A model generated the notes under the pieces. It did no database searches. It was not told the DNA's origin and worked only from the letters and a program-made list of their open reading frames with translations. The translations under genes and the position numbers were made by a program. Source: Porcincola intestinalis (GTDB taxonomy: Bacteria > Bacillota > Clostridia > Lachnospirales > Lachnospiraceae). Taken from it: a stretch of 64,000 nt of DNA. This document shows, one piece after another, positions 17,483 to 26,175 of this stretch; position 1 is the first letter of the stretch; every line of letters begins with the position of its first letter. The stretch is taken from the NCBI RefSeq assembly GCF_009696445.1, contig NZ_VULZ01000002.1, forward strand, positions 248,001-312,000, read 5' to 3'.

Positions 17483-18250
17483 TTACAGCAGCCCGGTCAG
17501 GATGCGCCCCGCCAGCGTGAACCCGACCGCGATGATGCCCGCCAGGAGAATCGACTCCATAAACCGGATCAGGCCGGTGATGGTATCGCCGACAAACATG
17601 TCCCGGATCGAGTTTGTGAAGGCGATTCCGGGGATGAACAGCATGATGTTGCCGATGCTGATGAGGTCTGCGTGATGTCCCAGCCCTGAAAGGACTGTCA
17701 GCTGTGCCAGAAAGCCGCCGGCTGTCGACCAGATCAGCGCTGTCATCAGGATATTGTCCGTGAACCTTGAAATCAGCCGCTCGATGTAACAGAGAAGAAA
17801 TCCGATCAGCACGGAAGCCGCAAAATCGTTCAGGTCGCCGCCGAAGAACAGTGCAAATGCACCTGATACGATGGCATATCCGACCGGAAGCAGGCGGCTG
17901 TTTGCCGGTTTCTCCTCCTGAATGTGCTCGATCCTGTCCCGGATTTCCTCCGGCTTCAGCTTCTTTGCGCAGATATCCCTCGAAAGCTGGTTGAGCTCCT
18001 CGATCCGCCGCATATTGGTGTGGATCGCGTACACCCTCCGCATCTGGGTCAGCGTCTGGAAGCCATCCAGGTGCGCAGTCACCGTGATGTTCGACGTGAT
18101 CGAGAACACCTCGACCTTCGGAACACCGGCCGCCGCCATCACCCGGCTGATTGTATCCTCGACCCGGTTCACCTCCGCGCCGCTGGCAAGAAGCAGCTGA
18201 CCGATATCCAGTGCACAGTACAGGTATTCTCCCGCTTCGTCCCGGTTCAT
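17483..18250 (-). CDS. Threonine/serine exporter family, large subunit (YjjP-like)
   Basis: Membrane protein of the ThrE/DUF1212 (YjjP) family. The N-terminal soluble domain of ~110 residues has LLLASGAEVNRVEDTI, and five or so helices follow (YAIVSGAFALFFGG, ASVLIGFLLCYI, MTALIWSTAGGFLAQL, FIPGIAFTNSIRDM, ILLAGIIAVGFTLAG). PGIAFTNSIRDMFVGD is a family-typical loop. I choose ATG 18250, 8 bases after AAAGGG and matching the family N-terminus; upstream ATGs at 18277 and 18292 lack a good RBS. A TATAGT box at 18294-18299 may be its -10. Confidence 0.82.
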   Translation of the reverse strand: MNRDEAGEYLYCALDIGQLLLASGAEVNRVEDTISRVMAAAGVPKVEVFSITSNITVTAHLDGFQTLTQMRRVYAIHTNMRRIEELNQLSRDICAKKLKPEEIRDRIEHIQEEKPANSRLLPVGYAIVSGAFALFFGGDLNDFAASVLIGFLLCYIERLISRFTDNILMTALIWSTAGGFLAQLTVLSGLGHHADLISIGNIMLFIPGIAFTNSIRDMFVGDTITGLIRFMESILLAGIIAVGFTLAGRILTGLL

Positions 18251-18629
18251 TTTCCATCCCTTTGTGTTTTCTGCCATCATCGCTTCGAGCACAACTATAC
18301 TCCATCTGACAGAATAATATTTGCGGAAATTGCTGAAATGCTTTCATAATTCCGAAATATTTTCAAATACCGTTCCGGCTGATATTCCGGGCTGCTTCCG
18401 AAGCCTTTCCGAATCCCGGAGGTGATCCAGTCCGATCTCCGGGCACAGCTTTCGCTGTGTAAATGCGGCGCATTCCAGATGAATCCCGGGCAGCGGCAGC
18501 GGGCAGGCGTGCGGGACGGCTTTCCCAATGCAGGTGCACTGAATTCAATGTCCTCCCGCACAAAAGTGTATGACTCCATGATATAGTGGAGTGAAGACAA
18601 AACAGGATCAGAAAGGCCGGGTGGGTATC
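18251..18629. other. Divergent intergenic region, ThrE pair / MacB-type ABC genes
   Basis: 379 bases between divergent genes. Apart from TATAGT boxes facing each way (18294-18299 minus; near 18582 plus) I see no gene or strong structure in it. Confidence 0.4.
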
Positions 18630-19331
18630 ATGGCGTATATCGAATTTGATCATGTATCGAAGCTGTACGGAACGAGTGAAGTCCCTGTCAGGGCGCTGAA
18701 TGACGTCTCGTTCAGCGTAGAGAAGGGAGAATTCTGCGTGCTGCTGGGCTCCTCAGGTGCCGGAAAAACGACGCTGCTCAACCTGCTTGGCGGGATGGAC
18801 GCCGTCACATCCGGCAGCATCCTTGTGGACGGTGCGGAAGTCTCGGCGCTCAGTGACCGCAGGCTGGTCGACTACCGCCGGCATGACGTCGGATTTGTCT
18901 TCCAGTTCTACAACCTGATTCCGAACCTCACAGCGCTCGAAAACATCGAAATTGCCGCGCAGCTCTGCAAGAACCCGATCGACGCGCCGACGGCGCTCTC
19001 CCTCGTCGGCCTGAAGGATCGGGGCGGACATTTTCCGGCCCAGCTTTCCGGCGGCGAGCAGCAGCGCGTCGCCATTGCGCGCGCCCTGGCAAAGAATCCG
19101 AAGCTCCTGCTCTGCGACGAGCCGACCGGCGCCCTCGACTACGAAACAGGCAAAGGAATTCTGAAGCTGCTCCACCGGCTAAGCCGCGAACACCATACGA
19201 CCGTCATGATCATCACGCACAATCAGGCAATCGCACCGATGGCAGACCGGATCATCAGGATCCGCAGCGGCCGCATCCAGTCGAATGAAAGAAATAAAGC
19301 TGTCATCCCGGCAGACCAGATTGAGTGGTGA
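18630..19331 (+). CDS. MacB/LolD-type ABC ATPase
   Basis: ATPase subunit (233 aa from ATG 18630) of a MacB/FtsX-type transporter. Walker A is [13 protein letters not shown], signature [15 protein letters not shown], Walker [13 protein letters not shown] and H-loop IITHNQ. The family couples ATP hydrolysis to extracytoplasmic mechanotransmission or extrusion of peptides, antibiotics or lipoproteins rather than classical import. ATG 18630 gives the usual N-terminus ([14 protein letters not shown]); an in-frame GTG at 18591 has no RBS. It ends 9 bases before the permease start. Confidence 0.88.
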   Translation: MAYIEFDHVSKLYGTSEVPVRALNDVSFSVEKGEFCVLLGSSGAGKTTLLNLLGGMDAVTSGSILVDGAEVSALSDRRLVDYRRHDVGFVFQFYNLIPNLTALENIEIAAQLCKNPIDAPTALSLVGLKDRGGHFPAQLSGGEQQRVAIARALAKNPKLLLCDEPTGALDYETGKGILKLLHRLSREHHTTVMIITHNQAIAPMADRIIRIRSGRIQSNERNKAVIPADQIEW

Positions 19332-19340
19332 GGTGCCGCT

Positions 19341-21820
19341 ATGAAAACCCATCGTGCCATCTTCAAGCTGACAAAGCGCAGCATCCGCACATTTTCCGGA
19401 CGGTATCTTGCGCTTTTTCTGATTTTTTTCTGAGCACAGGCTTCTTCGCCGGCCTCAAAATCACCAAGCCGGCGATGCAGCGGACCTGCGACGACTATCT
19501 CAGCCGTCAGAAACTTTACGATATCCGGATTCTCAGCAGCAATTTTCTACTGTCCTCCGACGTCAGGGCCTTCTCAGACATCGAAGGGGTTGCCACTGCT
19601 GAGGGCGGTACCGGCACAGACGCCATGGTAGAAGTTGCCTCAATGCAGGGCGCAGGATCTGAAGCAGATCCGGAAAGCAGAACCTCTTCCGGCGCGGCGC
19701 AGCGCTATGCGCTCCGTATCCAGTCGCTCCAGAATACGGTCAATCTTCCGTCTCTGACGGCCGGCCGCATGCCAAAGACTGCATCCGAATGTTTGGCCGA
19801 CAGGAGGCTCTTTTCGTTCTCTGACATTGGAAAAAAGCTGACGGTCGACACCACAAAATCCGATCAGGCCGCCGGCTTTCTGGATACAAAGACATTCACC
19901 ATCGTTGGCCTGTGTGATTCTCCGCTCTGGCTGAGCACAAGCCGCGGGAGCACCACCATCGGCGCTGGCAAGCTCGATGGCTTTCTGTTTGTTCCGAAGC
20001 GCGCATTTCTGAGTATTGCATTCACAGAGATCGATCTCACGCTTGATCCTGAAATCCCGCACACCGGCGAAGCGTATGAAACACGGGTGGAGAAGGTCAG
20101 AGACCGCGTCACCAGCCTCGCGGAAAACAGATCCCTTCACATCTACGTCCTCACCCGGGAAGATCATTCCAGTCTCATCAGTTTCAAAAATGACATTTCG
20201 ATCGTCAGTGGTATCGCAGATTTATTCCCACTGTTCTTTGCCCTGATCGCCATGCTGGTCTGCGTCACAACCATGACGCGGATGGTCGAGGAGGAGCGCA
20301 CGCAGATCGGGACGCTCAAGGCACTTGGCTTTTCAACTGCGGAGATCAGCGCCAAGTACCTTCTGTACGCCGGGAGTGCAGCGTTTCTGGGCTGGGCGGT
20401 CGGATATTTCGCCGGCACCCTTCTCATCCCGAAGGTCTTCTGGCTTGCCCTCAGCTCCGTCTATGGCTTTGCCAGAATCGAGTATATCTTCAGCCTGCCG
20501 ATTGCAGGCTTGACGGGCGCCGTATCAATCACCGGCATCCTGCTCTGCACCTGGCTCTCTGTCCGCAGTGAACTGTCAATCCGGCCTGCAGAGCTCATCC
20601 GCCCAGGCGTCTCCAAAAGCGGAAAACGAATCTGGCTTGAACACGTTACCCCATTGTGGAAACGGCTTTCATTTCTCCACAAAATCACGCTCCGGAACAT
20701 GCTCCGCTACAAACAGCGCCTGTTCATGATGCTTGTCGGCATCAGCTGCTGCGCAGCGCTTGTACTGACCGGATTCGGCGTCAAGGATTCCCTGATCGGG
20801 ATCACCGATCTCCAGTACAAGACGATCCAGCGCTACCAGATCGAGGCAAGTGTCCAGCCTTCGAAGACGGAGAGTGTGACAGCCAGGCTCTCCCGGACCG
20901 CCGCAGGCTCTTCGGTCTGCCCTTGCAGCCTGGCCCGTGTCAGCGTCAAGGCACATAAAAGCGCCATGACAGCCGTCAAACTCTACAGTACAGACCAGCC
21001 GAAGTCCTTCCTGTCGTTCTGGACACTGAAGACGGCAGGCCAGGTCTGCCGTTTCCCACTGCCCGGAGAGGTACTCGTCTGCACCAGAGTCGCACAGAAG
21101 CTGGCTCTCTCCGCCGGCGACTCCTTGATCATAAAGAACACGGCACATCAGGAAATCACAGCCACCGTCAGCGGCATCTTTGACAACTATATCGACAATG
21201 CTCTGATTCTGAATGCCGATACGCTAAAAAAACAGACTGAGGAATGGAAACCCGACACGCTTCTGATCCGGGCGCCTGACGCTCAGATGACTGCGAAGGA
21301 TGCCTCTTCTGAAACGGCAGCTGCCTCCCTCGCACAGCAGATTGCCGGGATTCCGGGGATCCGGCAGGTCAGCTTGCTGTCTGTCTCAAAAGAGACGTCA
21401 GACAAGGCCCTCTCCTGCGTCTACTATATCGTCCTTCTGCTGATCCTGTTTTCAGGCGCGCTGGAGCTGATCGTCATCTATAACCTGACTTCGATCAATC
21501 TGGCTGAGCGCAGCCGTGAAATTGCAACCGTCGAGGTCCTTGGATTTTACCCGAAGGAAACCGACAGCTATGTTCTCCGTGAGAATCTGATTCTCTCACT
21601 CGCTGCCAGCTTCATCGGTCTTCCGCTCGGCATGCTCTTCCACCGCGCCGTGATGAGCCGGATTCTCGTCGACAATATGGTCTTCCTGACACGGATCAGA
21701 CCGGTCAGCTATGTCCTTGCCGTCCTGATCACCAACCTGTTCGCCTACATGGTCAATCTCCTCATGAGAAAGCGCATTCGCGCAATCCCTATGGCGGAAT
21801 CCCTCAAGGCTGTGGAATGA
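19341..21820 (+). pseudogene. FtsX/MacB-type ABC permease, interrupted by a -1 shift at a slippery T7 run
   Basis: Large permease with two FtsX domains, partner of the preceding ATPase. ATG 19341 has GAGG 7 bases upstream and encodes MKTHRAIFKLTKRSIRTFSG running into the first membrane helix (ALFLIFF). TGA at 19431-19433 then stops it. The rest (LSTGFFAGLKITKPAM and ~800 residues more) continues in the -1 frame to 21820. One more T in the run at 19423-19429 would restore the gene. The stop follows directly on T-TTT-TTC, a canonical -1 slippery heptamer, so programmed frameshifting or phase variation are alternatives to simple mutation or sequencing error. Later helices are clear (LFPLFFALIAMLVCV, LLLILFSGALELIVIY). 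Confidence 0.75.
19423..19433 (+). promoter_or_regulatory. Slippery heptamer U-UUU-UUC followed by UGA
   Basis: T7-C read in the zero frame as ATT-TTT-TTC-TGA, so X-XXY-YYZ slippage by -1 enters the long downstream frame. A 7-bp GC stem (CGCCGGC at 19447-19453 with GCCGGCG at 19468-19474) begins 16 bases after the heptamer, further than the usual 5-9. Confidence 0.4.
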
Positions 21821-21824
21821 TTCT

Positions 21825-21885
21825 GCACTCGATGACGAGCGGTCGCCTGTATCTCGTGCTCCGCACTCGATGATGAGCGGTCGCC
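21825..21885. repeat. Two direct copies of a 23-base unit
   Basis: GCACTCGATGACGAGCGGTC... at 21825-21847 recurs at 21863-21885 with one difference (C to T). They lie immediately after the permease stop; the second copy abuts the stem-loop element. Confidence 0.7.
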
Positions 21886-21926
21886 AGGAGCCATGATACG
21901 CAAGCAAACCTGCATCATGTCTTCTG
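21885..21926 (+). repeat. Stem-loop element preceding a terminator, copy B
   Basis: CAGGAGCCATGAT pairs with ATCATGTCTTCTG (one mismatch, one G-U). It resembles copy A at 11093-11134 in arms and in the following TCGCC-TTC-AAA-AAAGC segment. Confidence 0.55.
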
Positions 21927-21945
21927 GCTTGTCGCCTTCAAAAAA

Positions 21946-21979
21946 AGCAGGGGACGCTTTCCGCGTCTCCCTGCTCTTT
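21946..21979 (+). terminator. Intrinsic terminator after the MacB-type genes
   Basis: Stem AGCAGGGGACGC / GCGTCTCCCTGCT with a TTTC loop, followed by CTTTG. The preceding A-run (21940-21946) gives a T-run on the minus strand, so it may also serve the opposing secreted-protein gene. Confidence 0.7.
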
Positions 21980-22006
21980 GGGCCTTGCTTTCTATTGTCC
22001 TACTGC

Positions 22007-23650
22007 TCAGGCGGCCGCCCCGGCTGCCTGCTCTGTCTCTGTCCCGAGAAGCTCCTGCGGTACTCCTGCCGCCTGAAGCTTTTCACGAAGACCGGACGGA
22101 TCCGCGTCTGCGAGATACTTCTCAAAATCATCGCTGCTCTTCAGCTCCACTGCCCCTGTTGTGTCAAGTTTCTGAACAGAGGACGGATCCGCTGTACCTA
22201 CACTGCCTGTCACCTTCACAAACATCTCCCCGTTCACAAGGAGGCTGACGCTCTGTCCTTCGGCATCAGACTGCGCAAAGTCAAGACCGACGGATTCACC
22301 GCCAAGCTGCGCCAGGACGCTGCCTGCAAACTTTCCGCTCTTCATGCCTTCGATATCCCAGTCGCTGACTGTCACCGTCGCGTACGGTGTTCCCGCTGCC
22401 TGGATGGTCATCGTCTCATTCAGCTTTCCGCCGTCTGTCGTACCCTCCATCAGCAGCCCTGTCTTCCCGGATGAAGCGGTATCCTGCGCACCTGTCTCCG
22501 TCTCCACGTCGGACTGTCCTTCCCCTGAAGCTGCGCCCAGCAGGGAGGATGCGATCATCTCGCCAAGATCCAGCTCCGTTGCATTCTTCGTTCCGTCGGT
22601 GATTGTCACAAATGTGCATACCGGTATCTCGACTCCGGAGTACAGAACTTTCAGATCCATACTCGTGAACTTTCCTTCCGCGTTGTTGCCGACGCTGACA
22701 GAGAAGCCCGGGAGGCCTGACAGATTGTCCTTCGCCGAATCCAGCGCGCTCTGATACATCTCAACCAGCTGACTGCCGGTTACACTGCCTGTGCTATCTG
22801 TACCGGCGTCCGATGTCTTATCCGATCCGGATTTCACAGCCATCGATACCAGATCCGCCGCGAAATCGCTTCCGAGGATCTTCAGAACAAGCGGGTCCTC
22901 ACGGAGTGTCCCGACACTGTCCTTGACAATCTTGTCCATCGCATCCGGCTGAATGGAGACCGTCGTCCTGGTGACCGTATCACTCAGGCTTCCCGCCGTC
23001 ACCTGACTCTCCCCCTCCTGCTCCGTCTTGACCCCTGCCATGACGGTTCCGGCATATCTGCCGATAAAATCTGTCCACTCATCTGAACTGATCGAGCCGA
23101 ACAGCTCTGCTGCTTCCTTCTGAAGCCGGGTCATATCCTCCGAAGGGATCCCTGTTTCAAGTCCGGAACCGAATCCAGACTGAAACTCTGATTTCATGCC
23201 TGAGAAGATCTTGTTCAGATCCACGGATGCAGGTCCCTTTTTCAGATCCGGGCAGCTGAAATACAGCCTGCCGCTCTCTGCATCGTATTTCGCCTGTACA
23301 TCGCATACTGCTGTCCCGTTGAGCGAAATCGTCTCATTCGCATCTGCGGTTCCATCCCCGCCCCCGGCGACGACTCCCTCCACGCCGGCCGATTTCAGCC
23401 AGCTGACATCTGTTCCGTCTGAGGACATCAGAGAGAGAAGCCCGTCTCCAAACTCCATCGTCCCGGAAAACTTCCAGGCCTCATTCGCCGCATTCAGCAC
23501 CTCGCCAGCCAGTTCCTGTCCCGCCTGAAGAGCAGACTCGGTCTCAGCCGCCGGAGCTGCCGCCTCATCGGCAAATCCCGGAGCAGCCCCGGCAAAAGCC
23601 AGATTCGCGCACAGCGCCGCTGCTGTCAGCAATCTGATCTGTTTTTTCAT
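22007..23650 (-). CDS. Secreted protein of unknown function
   Basis: Exported 547-aa protein. ATG 23650 follows GGAGG and opens a signal peptide (MKKQIRLLTAAALCANLAFA) cleaved near GFADE; a longer reading upstream has no RBS. No lipobox Cys at the cleavage site and no C-terminal anchor. The body is Gly/Ser/Ala/Asp-rich, alternating beta-type segments (ISLNGTAVCDVQAKYD, GRLYFSCPDLKKG, FTSMDLKVLYSGVEIPV) with acidic linkers, and may bind ligand like periplasmic LppX/LolA-type folds, but I cannot assign a family. The C-terminus is rich in Glu/Ala. Confidence 0.7.
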   Translation of the reverse strand: MKKQIRLLTAAALCANLAFAGAAPGFADEAAAPAAETESALQAGQELAGEVLNAANEAWKFSGTMEFGDGLLSLMSSDGTDVSWLKSAGVEGVVAGGGDGTADANETISLNGTAVCDVQAKYDAESGRLYFSCPDLKKGPASVDLNKIFSGMKSEFQSGFGSGLETGIPSEDMTRLQKEAAELFGSISSDEWTDFIGRYAGTVMAGVKTEQEGESQVTAGSLSDTVTRTTVSIQPDAMDKIVKDSVGTLREDPLVLKILGSDFAADLVSMAVKSGSDKTSDAGTDSTGSVTGSQLVEMYQSALDSAKDNLSGLPGFSVSVGNNAEGKFTSMDLKVLYSGVEIPVCTFVTITDGTKNATELDLGEMIASSLLGAASGEGQSDVETETGAQDTASSGKTGLLMEGTTDGGKLNETMTIQAAGTPYATVTVSDWDIEGMKSGKFAGSVLAQLGGESVGLDFAQSDAEGQSVSLLVNGEMFVKVTGSVGTADPSSVQKLDTTGAVELKSSDDFEKYLADADPSGLREKLQAAGVPQELLGTETEQAAGAAA

Positions 23651-23840
23651 GTTTCCTCCATTCCTGCAGTCATCTGCATTGTCTGACACGTCTTCTACCG
23701 CCTCACCCCGCGTGTCCCTACCGGTGAAGCCTTTTTCCCCAACTGTCTTTTCTGTGCTATGCTGTCAGAATCATTATACACGATCTGCCAGCCGATGTGT
23801 GATTTTCATTATCACTTTCTTATTTTCTGTAAATGGTCTA

Positions 23841-23864
23841 AAAATTCACTGAAAATTCACTGAA
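23841..23864. repeat. 11-base tandem duplication at the 3' end of the permease gene
   Basis: AAAATTCACTG occurs twice in tandem, spanning the stop codon of the ABC-2 permease. The duplication reproduces the stop codon context without altering the coding region. Confidence 0.6.
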
Positions 23865-24702
23865 GATCCATCTTATTCCGGAGCACCCAGATGGTTCCGA
23901 TCAGGAACAGGACGATGTAGACGATGTCCTGCCCGGCTGCAAACCCCATCTGCCTTGCGGTGAACAGTCCGGCTTCCCCGCCGTTCAGCCCAAAAACCAT
24001 CGAGATTCCGTTGCCCATCAGAGAGTAGCTGATCGACGCGTCCGGTGTCAGATGTGTCAGCCTGTTGCCAATCAAGGTCTGCAGAACCGTCAGCCCGACA
24101 AACATCAGAACCGCTCCAAGCCCCCGCTTTGAACGCCAGAGGTTGCCGACGCTGATGGAAACAAAGATCTTTGTGACAATCTGCAGGGCCCCCAGCACAA
24201 ACAGAATCACGAGCTGAAGAAGCATCATCCAAGGCGACATGCGGTCTCCGAACATCTCATTCATCGTTTGGAAAAATTCTGCCCAGTCCTGCTTCCTCAT
24301 GATGAACAGAAGCGCTATGGTTCCGGACACAGCTGATGCGGCACCGCCCAGCGCAATCCAGATGAGCCCGTTCAGTGACTTGCTGAGCACCTGGGACTGT
24401 GTGGTGACCGGCAGCGTATTCATCAGATAACCGCGGCTTCCAAGCAGGTTGTCCCTGAAGTTCCGGGTTGTCATGACCAGCGTCATAACCGCCATCCCCA
24501 GAATCAATGCCCCGTAAACCAGCATCAGGATCAGGGTCACGACGCCCGGCACTGTCGAGGCCACGAAATCCCGTGTTCCTTTCATAATCGAGAACCGCAT
24601 GGACAGGCCGGCCGCGGCTGCCAGAACCAGCATCGCCGCGTACAGCGGCAGCATCACCATCCCGACTTCCTTCATATCGTATTTCAACAGCTTCCTGAAC
24701 AT
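23857..24702 (-). CDS. ABC-2-type transporter permease
   Basis: Membrane subunit (281 aa) of the YtrA/GntR-controlled ABC system. About six helices are visible (MVMLPLYAAMLVLAAAAGL, VTLILMLVYGALILGMAVM, LNGLIWIALGGAASAVSG, MLLQLVILFVLGAL, GLGAVLMFVGLTVLQTL, DIVYIVLFLIGTIWVL). The large loop contains NFRDNLLGSRGYLMNTLPV, typical of permeases in these bacitracin/antimicrobial-response operons. It starts 14 bases after the ATPase gene. Substrate unknown. Confidence 0.8.
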   Translation of the reverse strand: MFRKLLKYDMKEVGMVMLPLYAAMLVLAAAAGLSMRFSIMKGTRDFVASTVPGVVTLILMLVYGALILGMAVMTLVMTTRNFRDNLLGSRGYLMNTLPVTTQSQVLSKSLNGLIWIALGGAASAVSGTIALLFIMRKQDWAEFFQTMNEMFGDRMSPWMMLLQLVILFVLGALQIVTKIFVSISVGNLWRSKRGLGAVLMFVGLTVLQTLIGNRLTHLTPDASISYSLMGNGISMVFGLNGGEAGLFTARQMGFAAGQDIVYIVLFLIGTIWVLRNKMDLQ

Positions 24703-24716
24703 TCTTCTCCTCCTCC

Positions 24717-25448
24717 TCAGCAGGCAAACACTTCCCGGAATACATGGTCGATATCCTTGCCGTTCTCGGCAATCACCTCATCGCTCTGCTTGTGCAGGAC
24801 AATGTGCCCTTTCTTCAAAAAAACCACCTCATCCAGCACCGTCTCGATGTCCGCAATCAGATGTGTGGAAATGACGACCAGCGCGTCCTCTGCATAATTG
24901 CCGATGATTGTCCGGATGATGAAATCCCTCGCTGCCGGATCGACGCCGGCGATCGGTTCATCAAGCAGGTAGATCTTTGCCCGCCTCGACATCGTAAGCA
25001 CCAGCTGAATCTTTTCCTTGGTTCCCTTTGACATCGCCTTGAGCTTCTGCTTCGGTTCAAACCCGAGACTATCAAGCAGCTTCTCCGCCCTCTCGCGGTC
25101 GAAATCCGCAAAGAAATCGCTATAAAATTCCAGAAGCTGCGTCACATTCATGTAGGGCGGCAGGAAATCCCTGTCCGGCAGATAGGCGACAAACGACTTT
25201 GACTCCGGTCCCGGCGCGCTTCCCGCAATCAGAATCTCCCCGGAGGTTGGCTGAAGCAGGCCGTTGGCCAGCTTGATCATCGTCGTCTTGCCGGAGCCAT
25301 TCGGCCCCAGAAGTCCGACGATCCGTCCCGGCATCAAAGTCAGATCCACCGCATCGAGCGCCAACGTCTTTCCATACCGCATCGTCAGCTTCCTGCACTC
25401 AAAGGCAGGCTGCTGTATCGTATCCATCTCTTTCTTCAACTCTTCCAT
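24717..25448 (-). CDS. ABC transporter ATPase (YtrB-type)
   Basis: ATP-binding subunit of 243 aa from ATG 25448, chosen because AGGAGG lies just upstream and the protein then starts normally; the longer frame lacks a start signal. Walker A is LGPNGSGKTTMIK, signature MSKGTKEKIQLVL (the SKGTKEK variant common in GntR-linked ABC operons), Walker B IYLLDEPIAGVDP and H-loop VISTHL. It forms one transporter with the downstream permease, under the GntR regulator immediately upstream. Confidence 0.87.
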   Translation of the reverse strand: MEELKKEMDTIQQPAFECRKLTMRYGKTLALDAVDLTLMPGRIVGLLGPNGSGKTTMIKLANGLLQPTSGEILIAGSAPGPESKSFVAYLPDRDFLPPYMNVTQLLEFYSDFFADFDRERAEKLLDSLGFEPKQKLKAMSKGTKEKIQLVLTMSRRAKIYLLDEPIAGVDPAARDFIIRTIIGNYAEDALVVISTHLIADIETVLDEVVFLKKGHIVLHKQSDEVIAENGKDIDHVFREVFAC

Positions 25449-25560
25449 GACTCCTCCTCGCGTCCTTCCGAACGTATCCGCTATCCTTTTTTCTGCGAAA
25501 AACCATCTGCCTGCTGTGCCTTGTGGCACATGCACCGATCGGATCTCCGGCACCGGCAGG

Positions 25561-25926
25561 TCAGGCTTCCCGGCTCCAGGCATCGACCGCCGCGGTGATT
25601 TCCTCCTTCGACATACCGATTCCCTGCAGCTTCCCAAACATCCGTGCTATTTCATCCTCCGCAATCTGCCTCCGAAGAGACCGGATCTTTTCCGGGTCTG
25701 AGGCAACATGCCGCCCGGCTGTCCGGTTTGTGTAGAGCACTCCCTCCTGTTCCATCTGGGCAAGTGCCCGCTGCATGGTGTTCGGGTTGACGCCCGCGTC
25801 CATCGCCAGCTCCCGTACAGGCGGAAGCCTGTCATCCGGCTGATAGGTGCCCGCAGCAATCTGCATCTTCAGCTCCGTGATAATCTGCTGATAGATCGGA
25901 ATCCCGTTCTCAAAGCTCCATGCCAC
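25561..25926 (-). CDS. GntR-family regulator, YtrA subfamily
   Basis: Short GntR regulator (121 aa). Start taken as GTG 25926, about 9 bases after GAGAGGGGG, giving the family N-terminus (AWSFENGIPIYQQI); the longer frame upstream begins with TTG and lacks support. The winged HTH is visible as YQPDDRLPPVRELAMDAGVN followed by NTMQRALAQMEQEG. The small C-terminal dimerisation region (EDEIARMFGKLQGIGMSKEE) marks the YtrA type. It heads an ABC operon and likely represses it from the palindrome at 26080-26101. Confidence 0.85.
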   Translation of the reverse strand: MAWSFENGIPIYQQIITELKMQIAAGTYQPDDRLPPVRELAMDAGVNPNTMQRALAQMEQEGVLYTNRTAGRHVASDPEKIRSLRRQIAEDEIARMFGKLQGIGMSKEEITAAVDAWSREA

Positions 25927-26062
25927 ATCGAAGCGCCCCCTCTCCCACATCCGCCGTCTCTGCCCTGCGTGTCCCGGCATCTCCCTTATGCTCCACAATC
26001 AGGTGCATTCTGATGTGTCTGCTCCGGGTTATCCCTGCTCACCACCATCCTGCGGATGTGTA

Positions 26063-26086
26063 TTTGTGTTGTTGTGTTGTTGTATT
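26063..26086 (-). repeat. CAACA-rich leader, second copy
   Basis: Minus strand: AATACAACAACACAACAACA and similar, sharing ACAACAACACAACAA with 4545-4612. It partly overlaps the palindromic operator and would form part of the GntR-operon 5' leader. Confidence 0.45.
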
Positions 26087-26101
26087 AACTGATTAGTACA
26101 A
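26080..26101. promoter_or_regulatory. Palindromic candidate operator for the GntR regulator
   Basis: 22 bases, TTGTA-TTAACTGATTAG-TACAA, matching its reverse complement at 16 of 22 positions with perfect 5-bp ends. The site is ~150 bases upstream of the GntR start. Confidence 0.55.
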
Positions 26102-26110
26102 TAGCATTCA

Positions 26111-26155
26111 AAATCATCCCTGTCAACACCTTTTTCGTGTTTCCAGGGATGATTT
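26111..26155 (-). terminator. Terminator-like hairpin after the membrane protein gene
   Basis: Perfect 12-bp inverted repeat AAATCATCCCTG / CAGGGATGATTT with a 21-base loop, 20 bases beyond the stop at 26176. The tail on the minus strand is only TTTTGAA, so termination may be weak. Confidence 0.6.
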
Positions 26156-26175
26156 ATGAAACTTATTGTCTGTCC

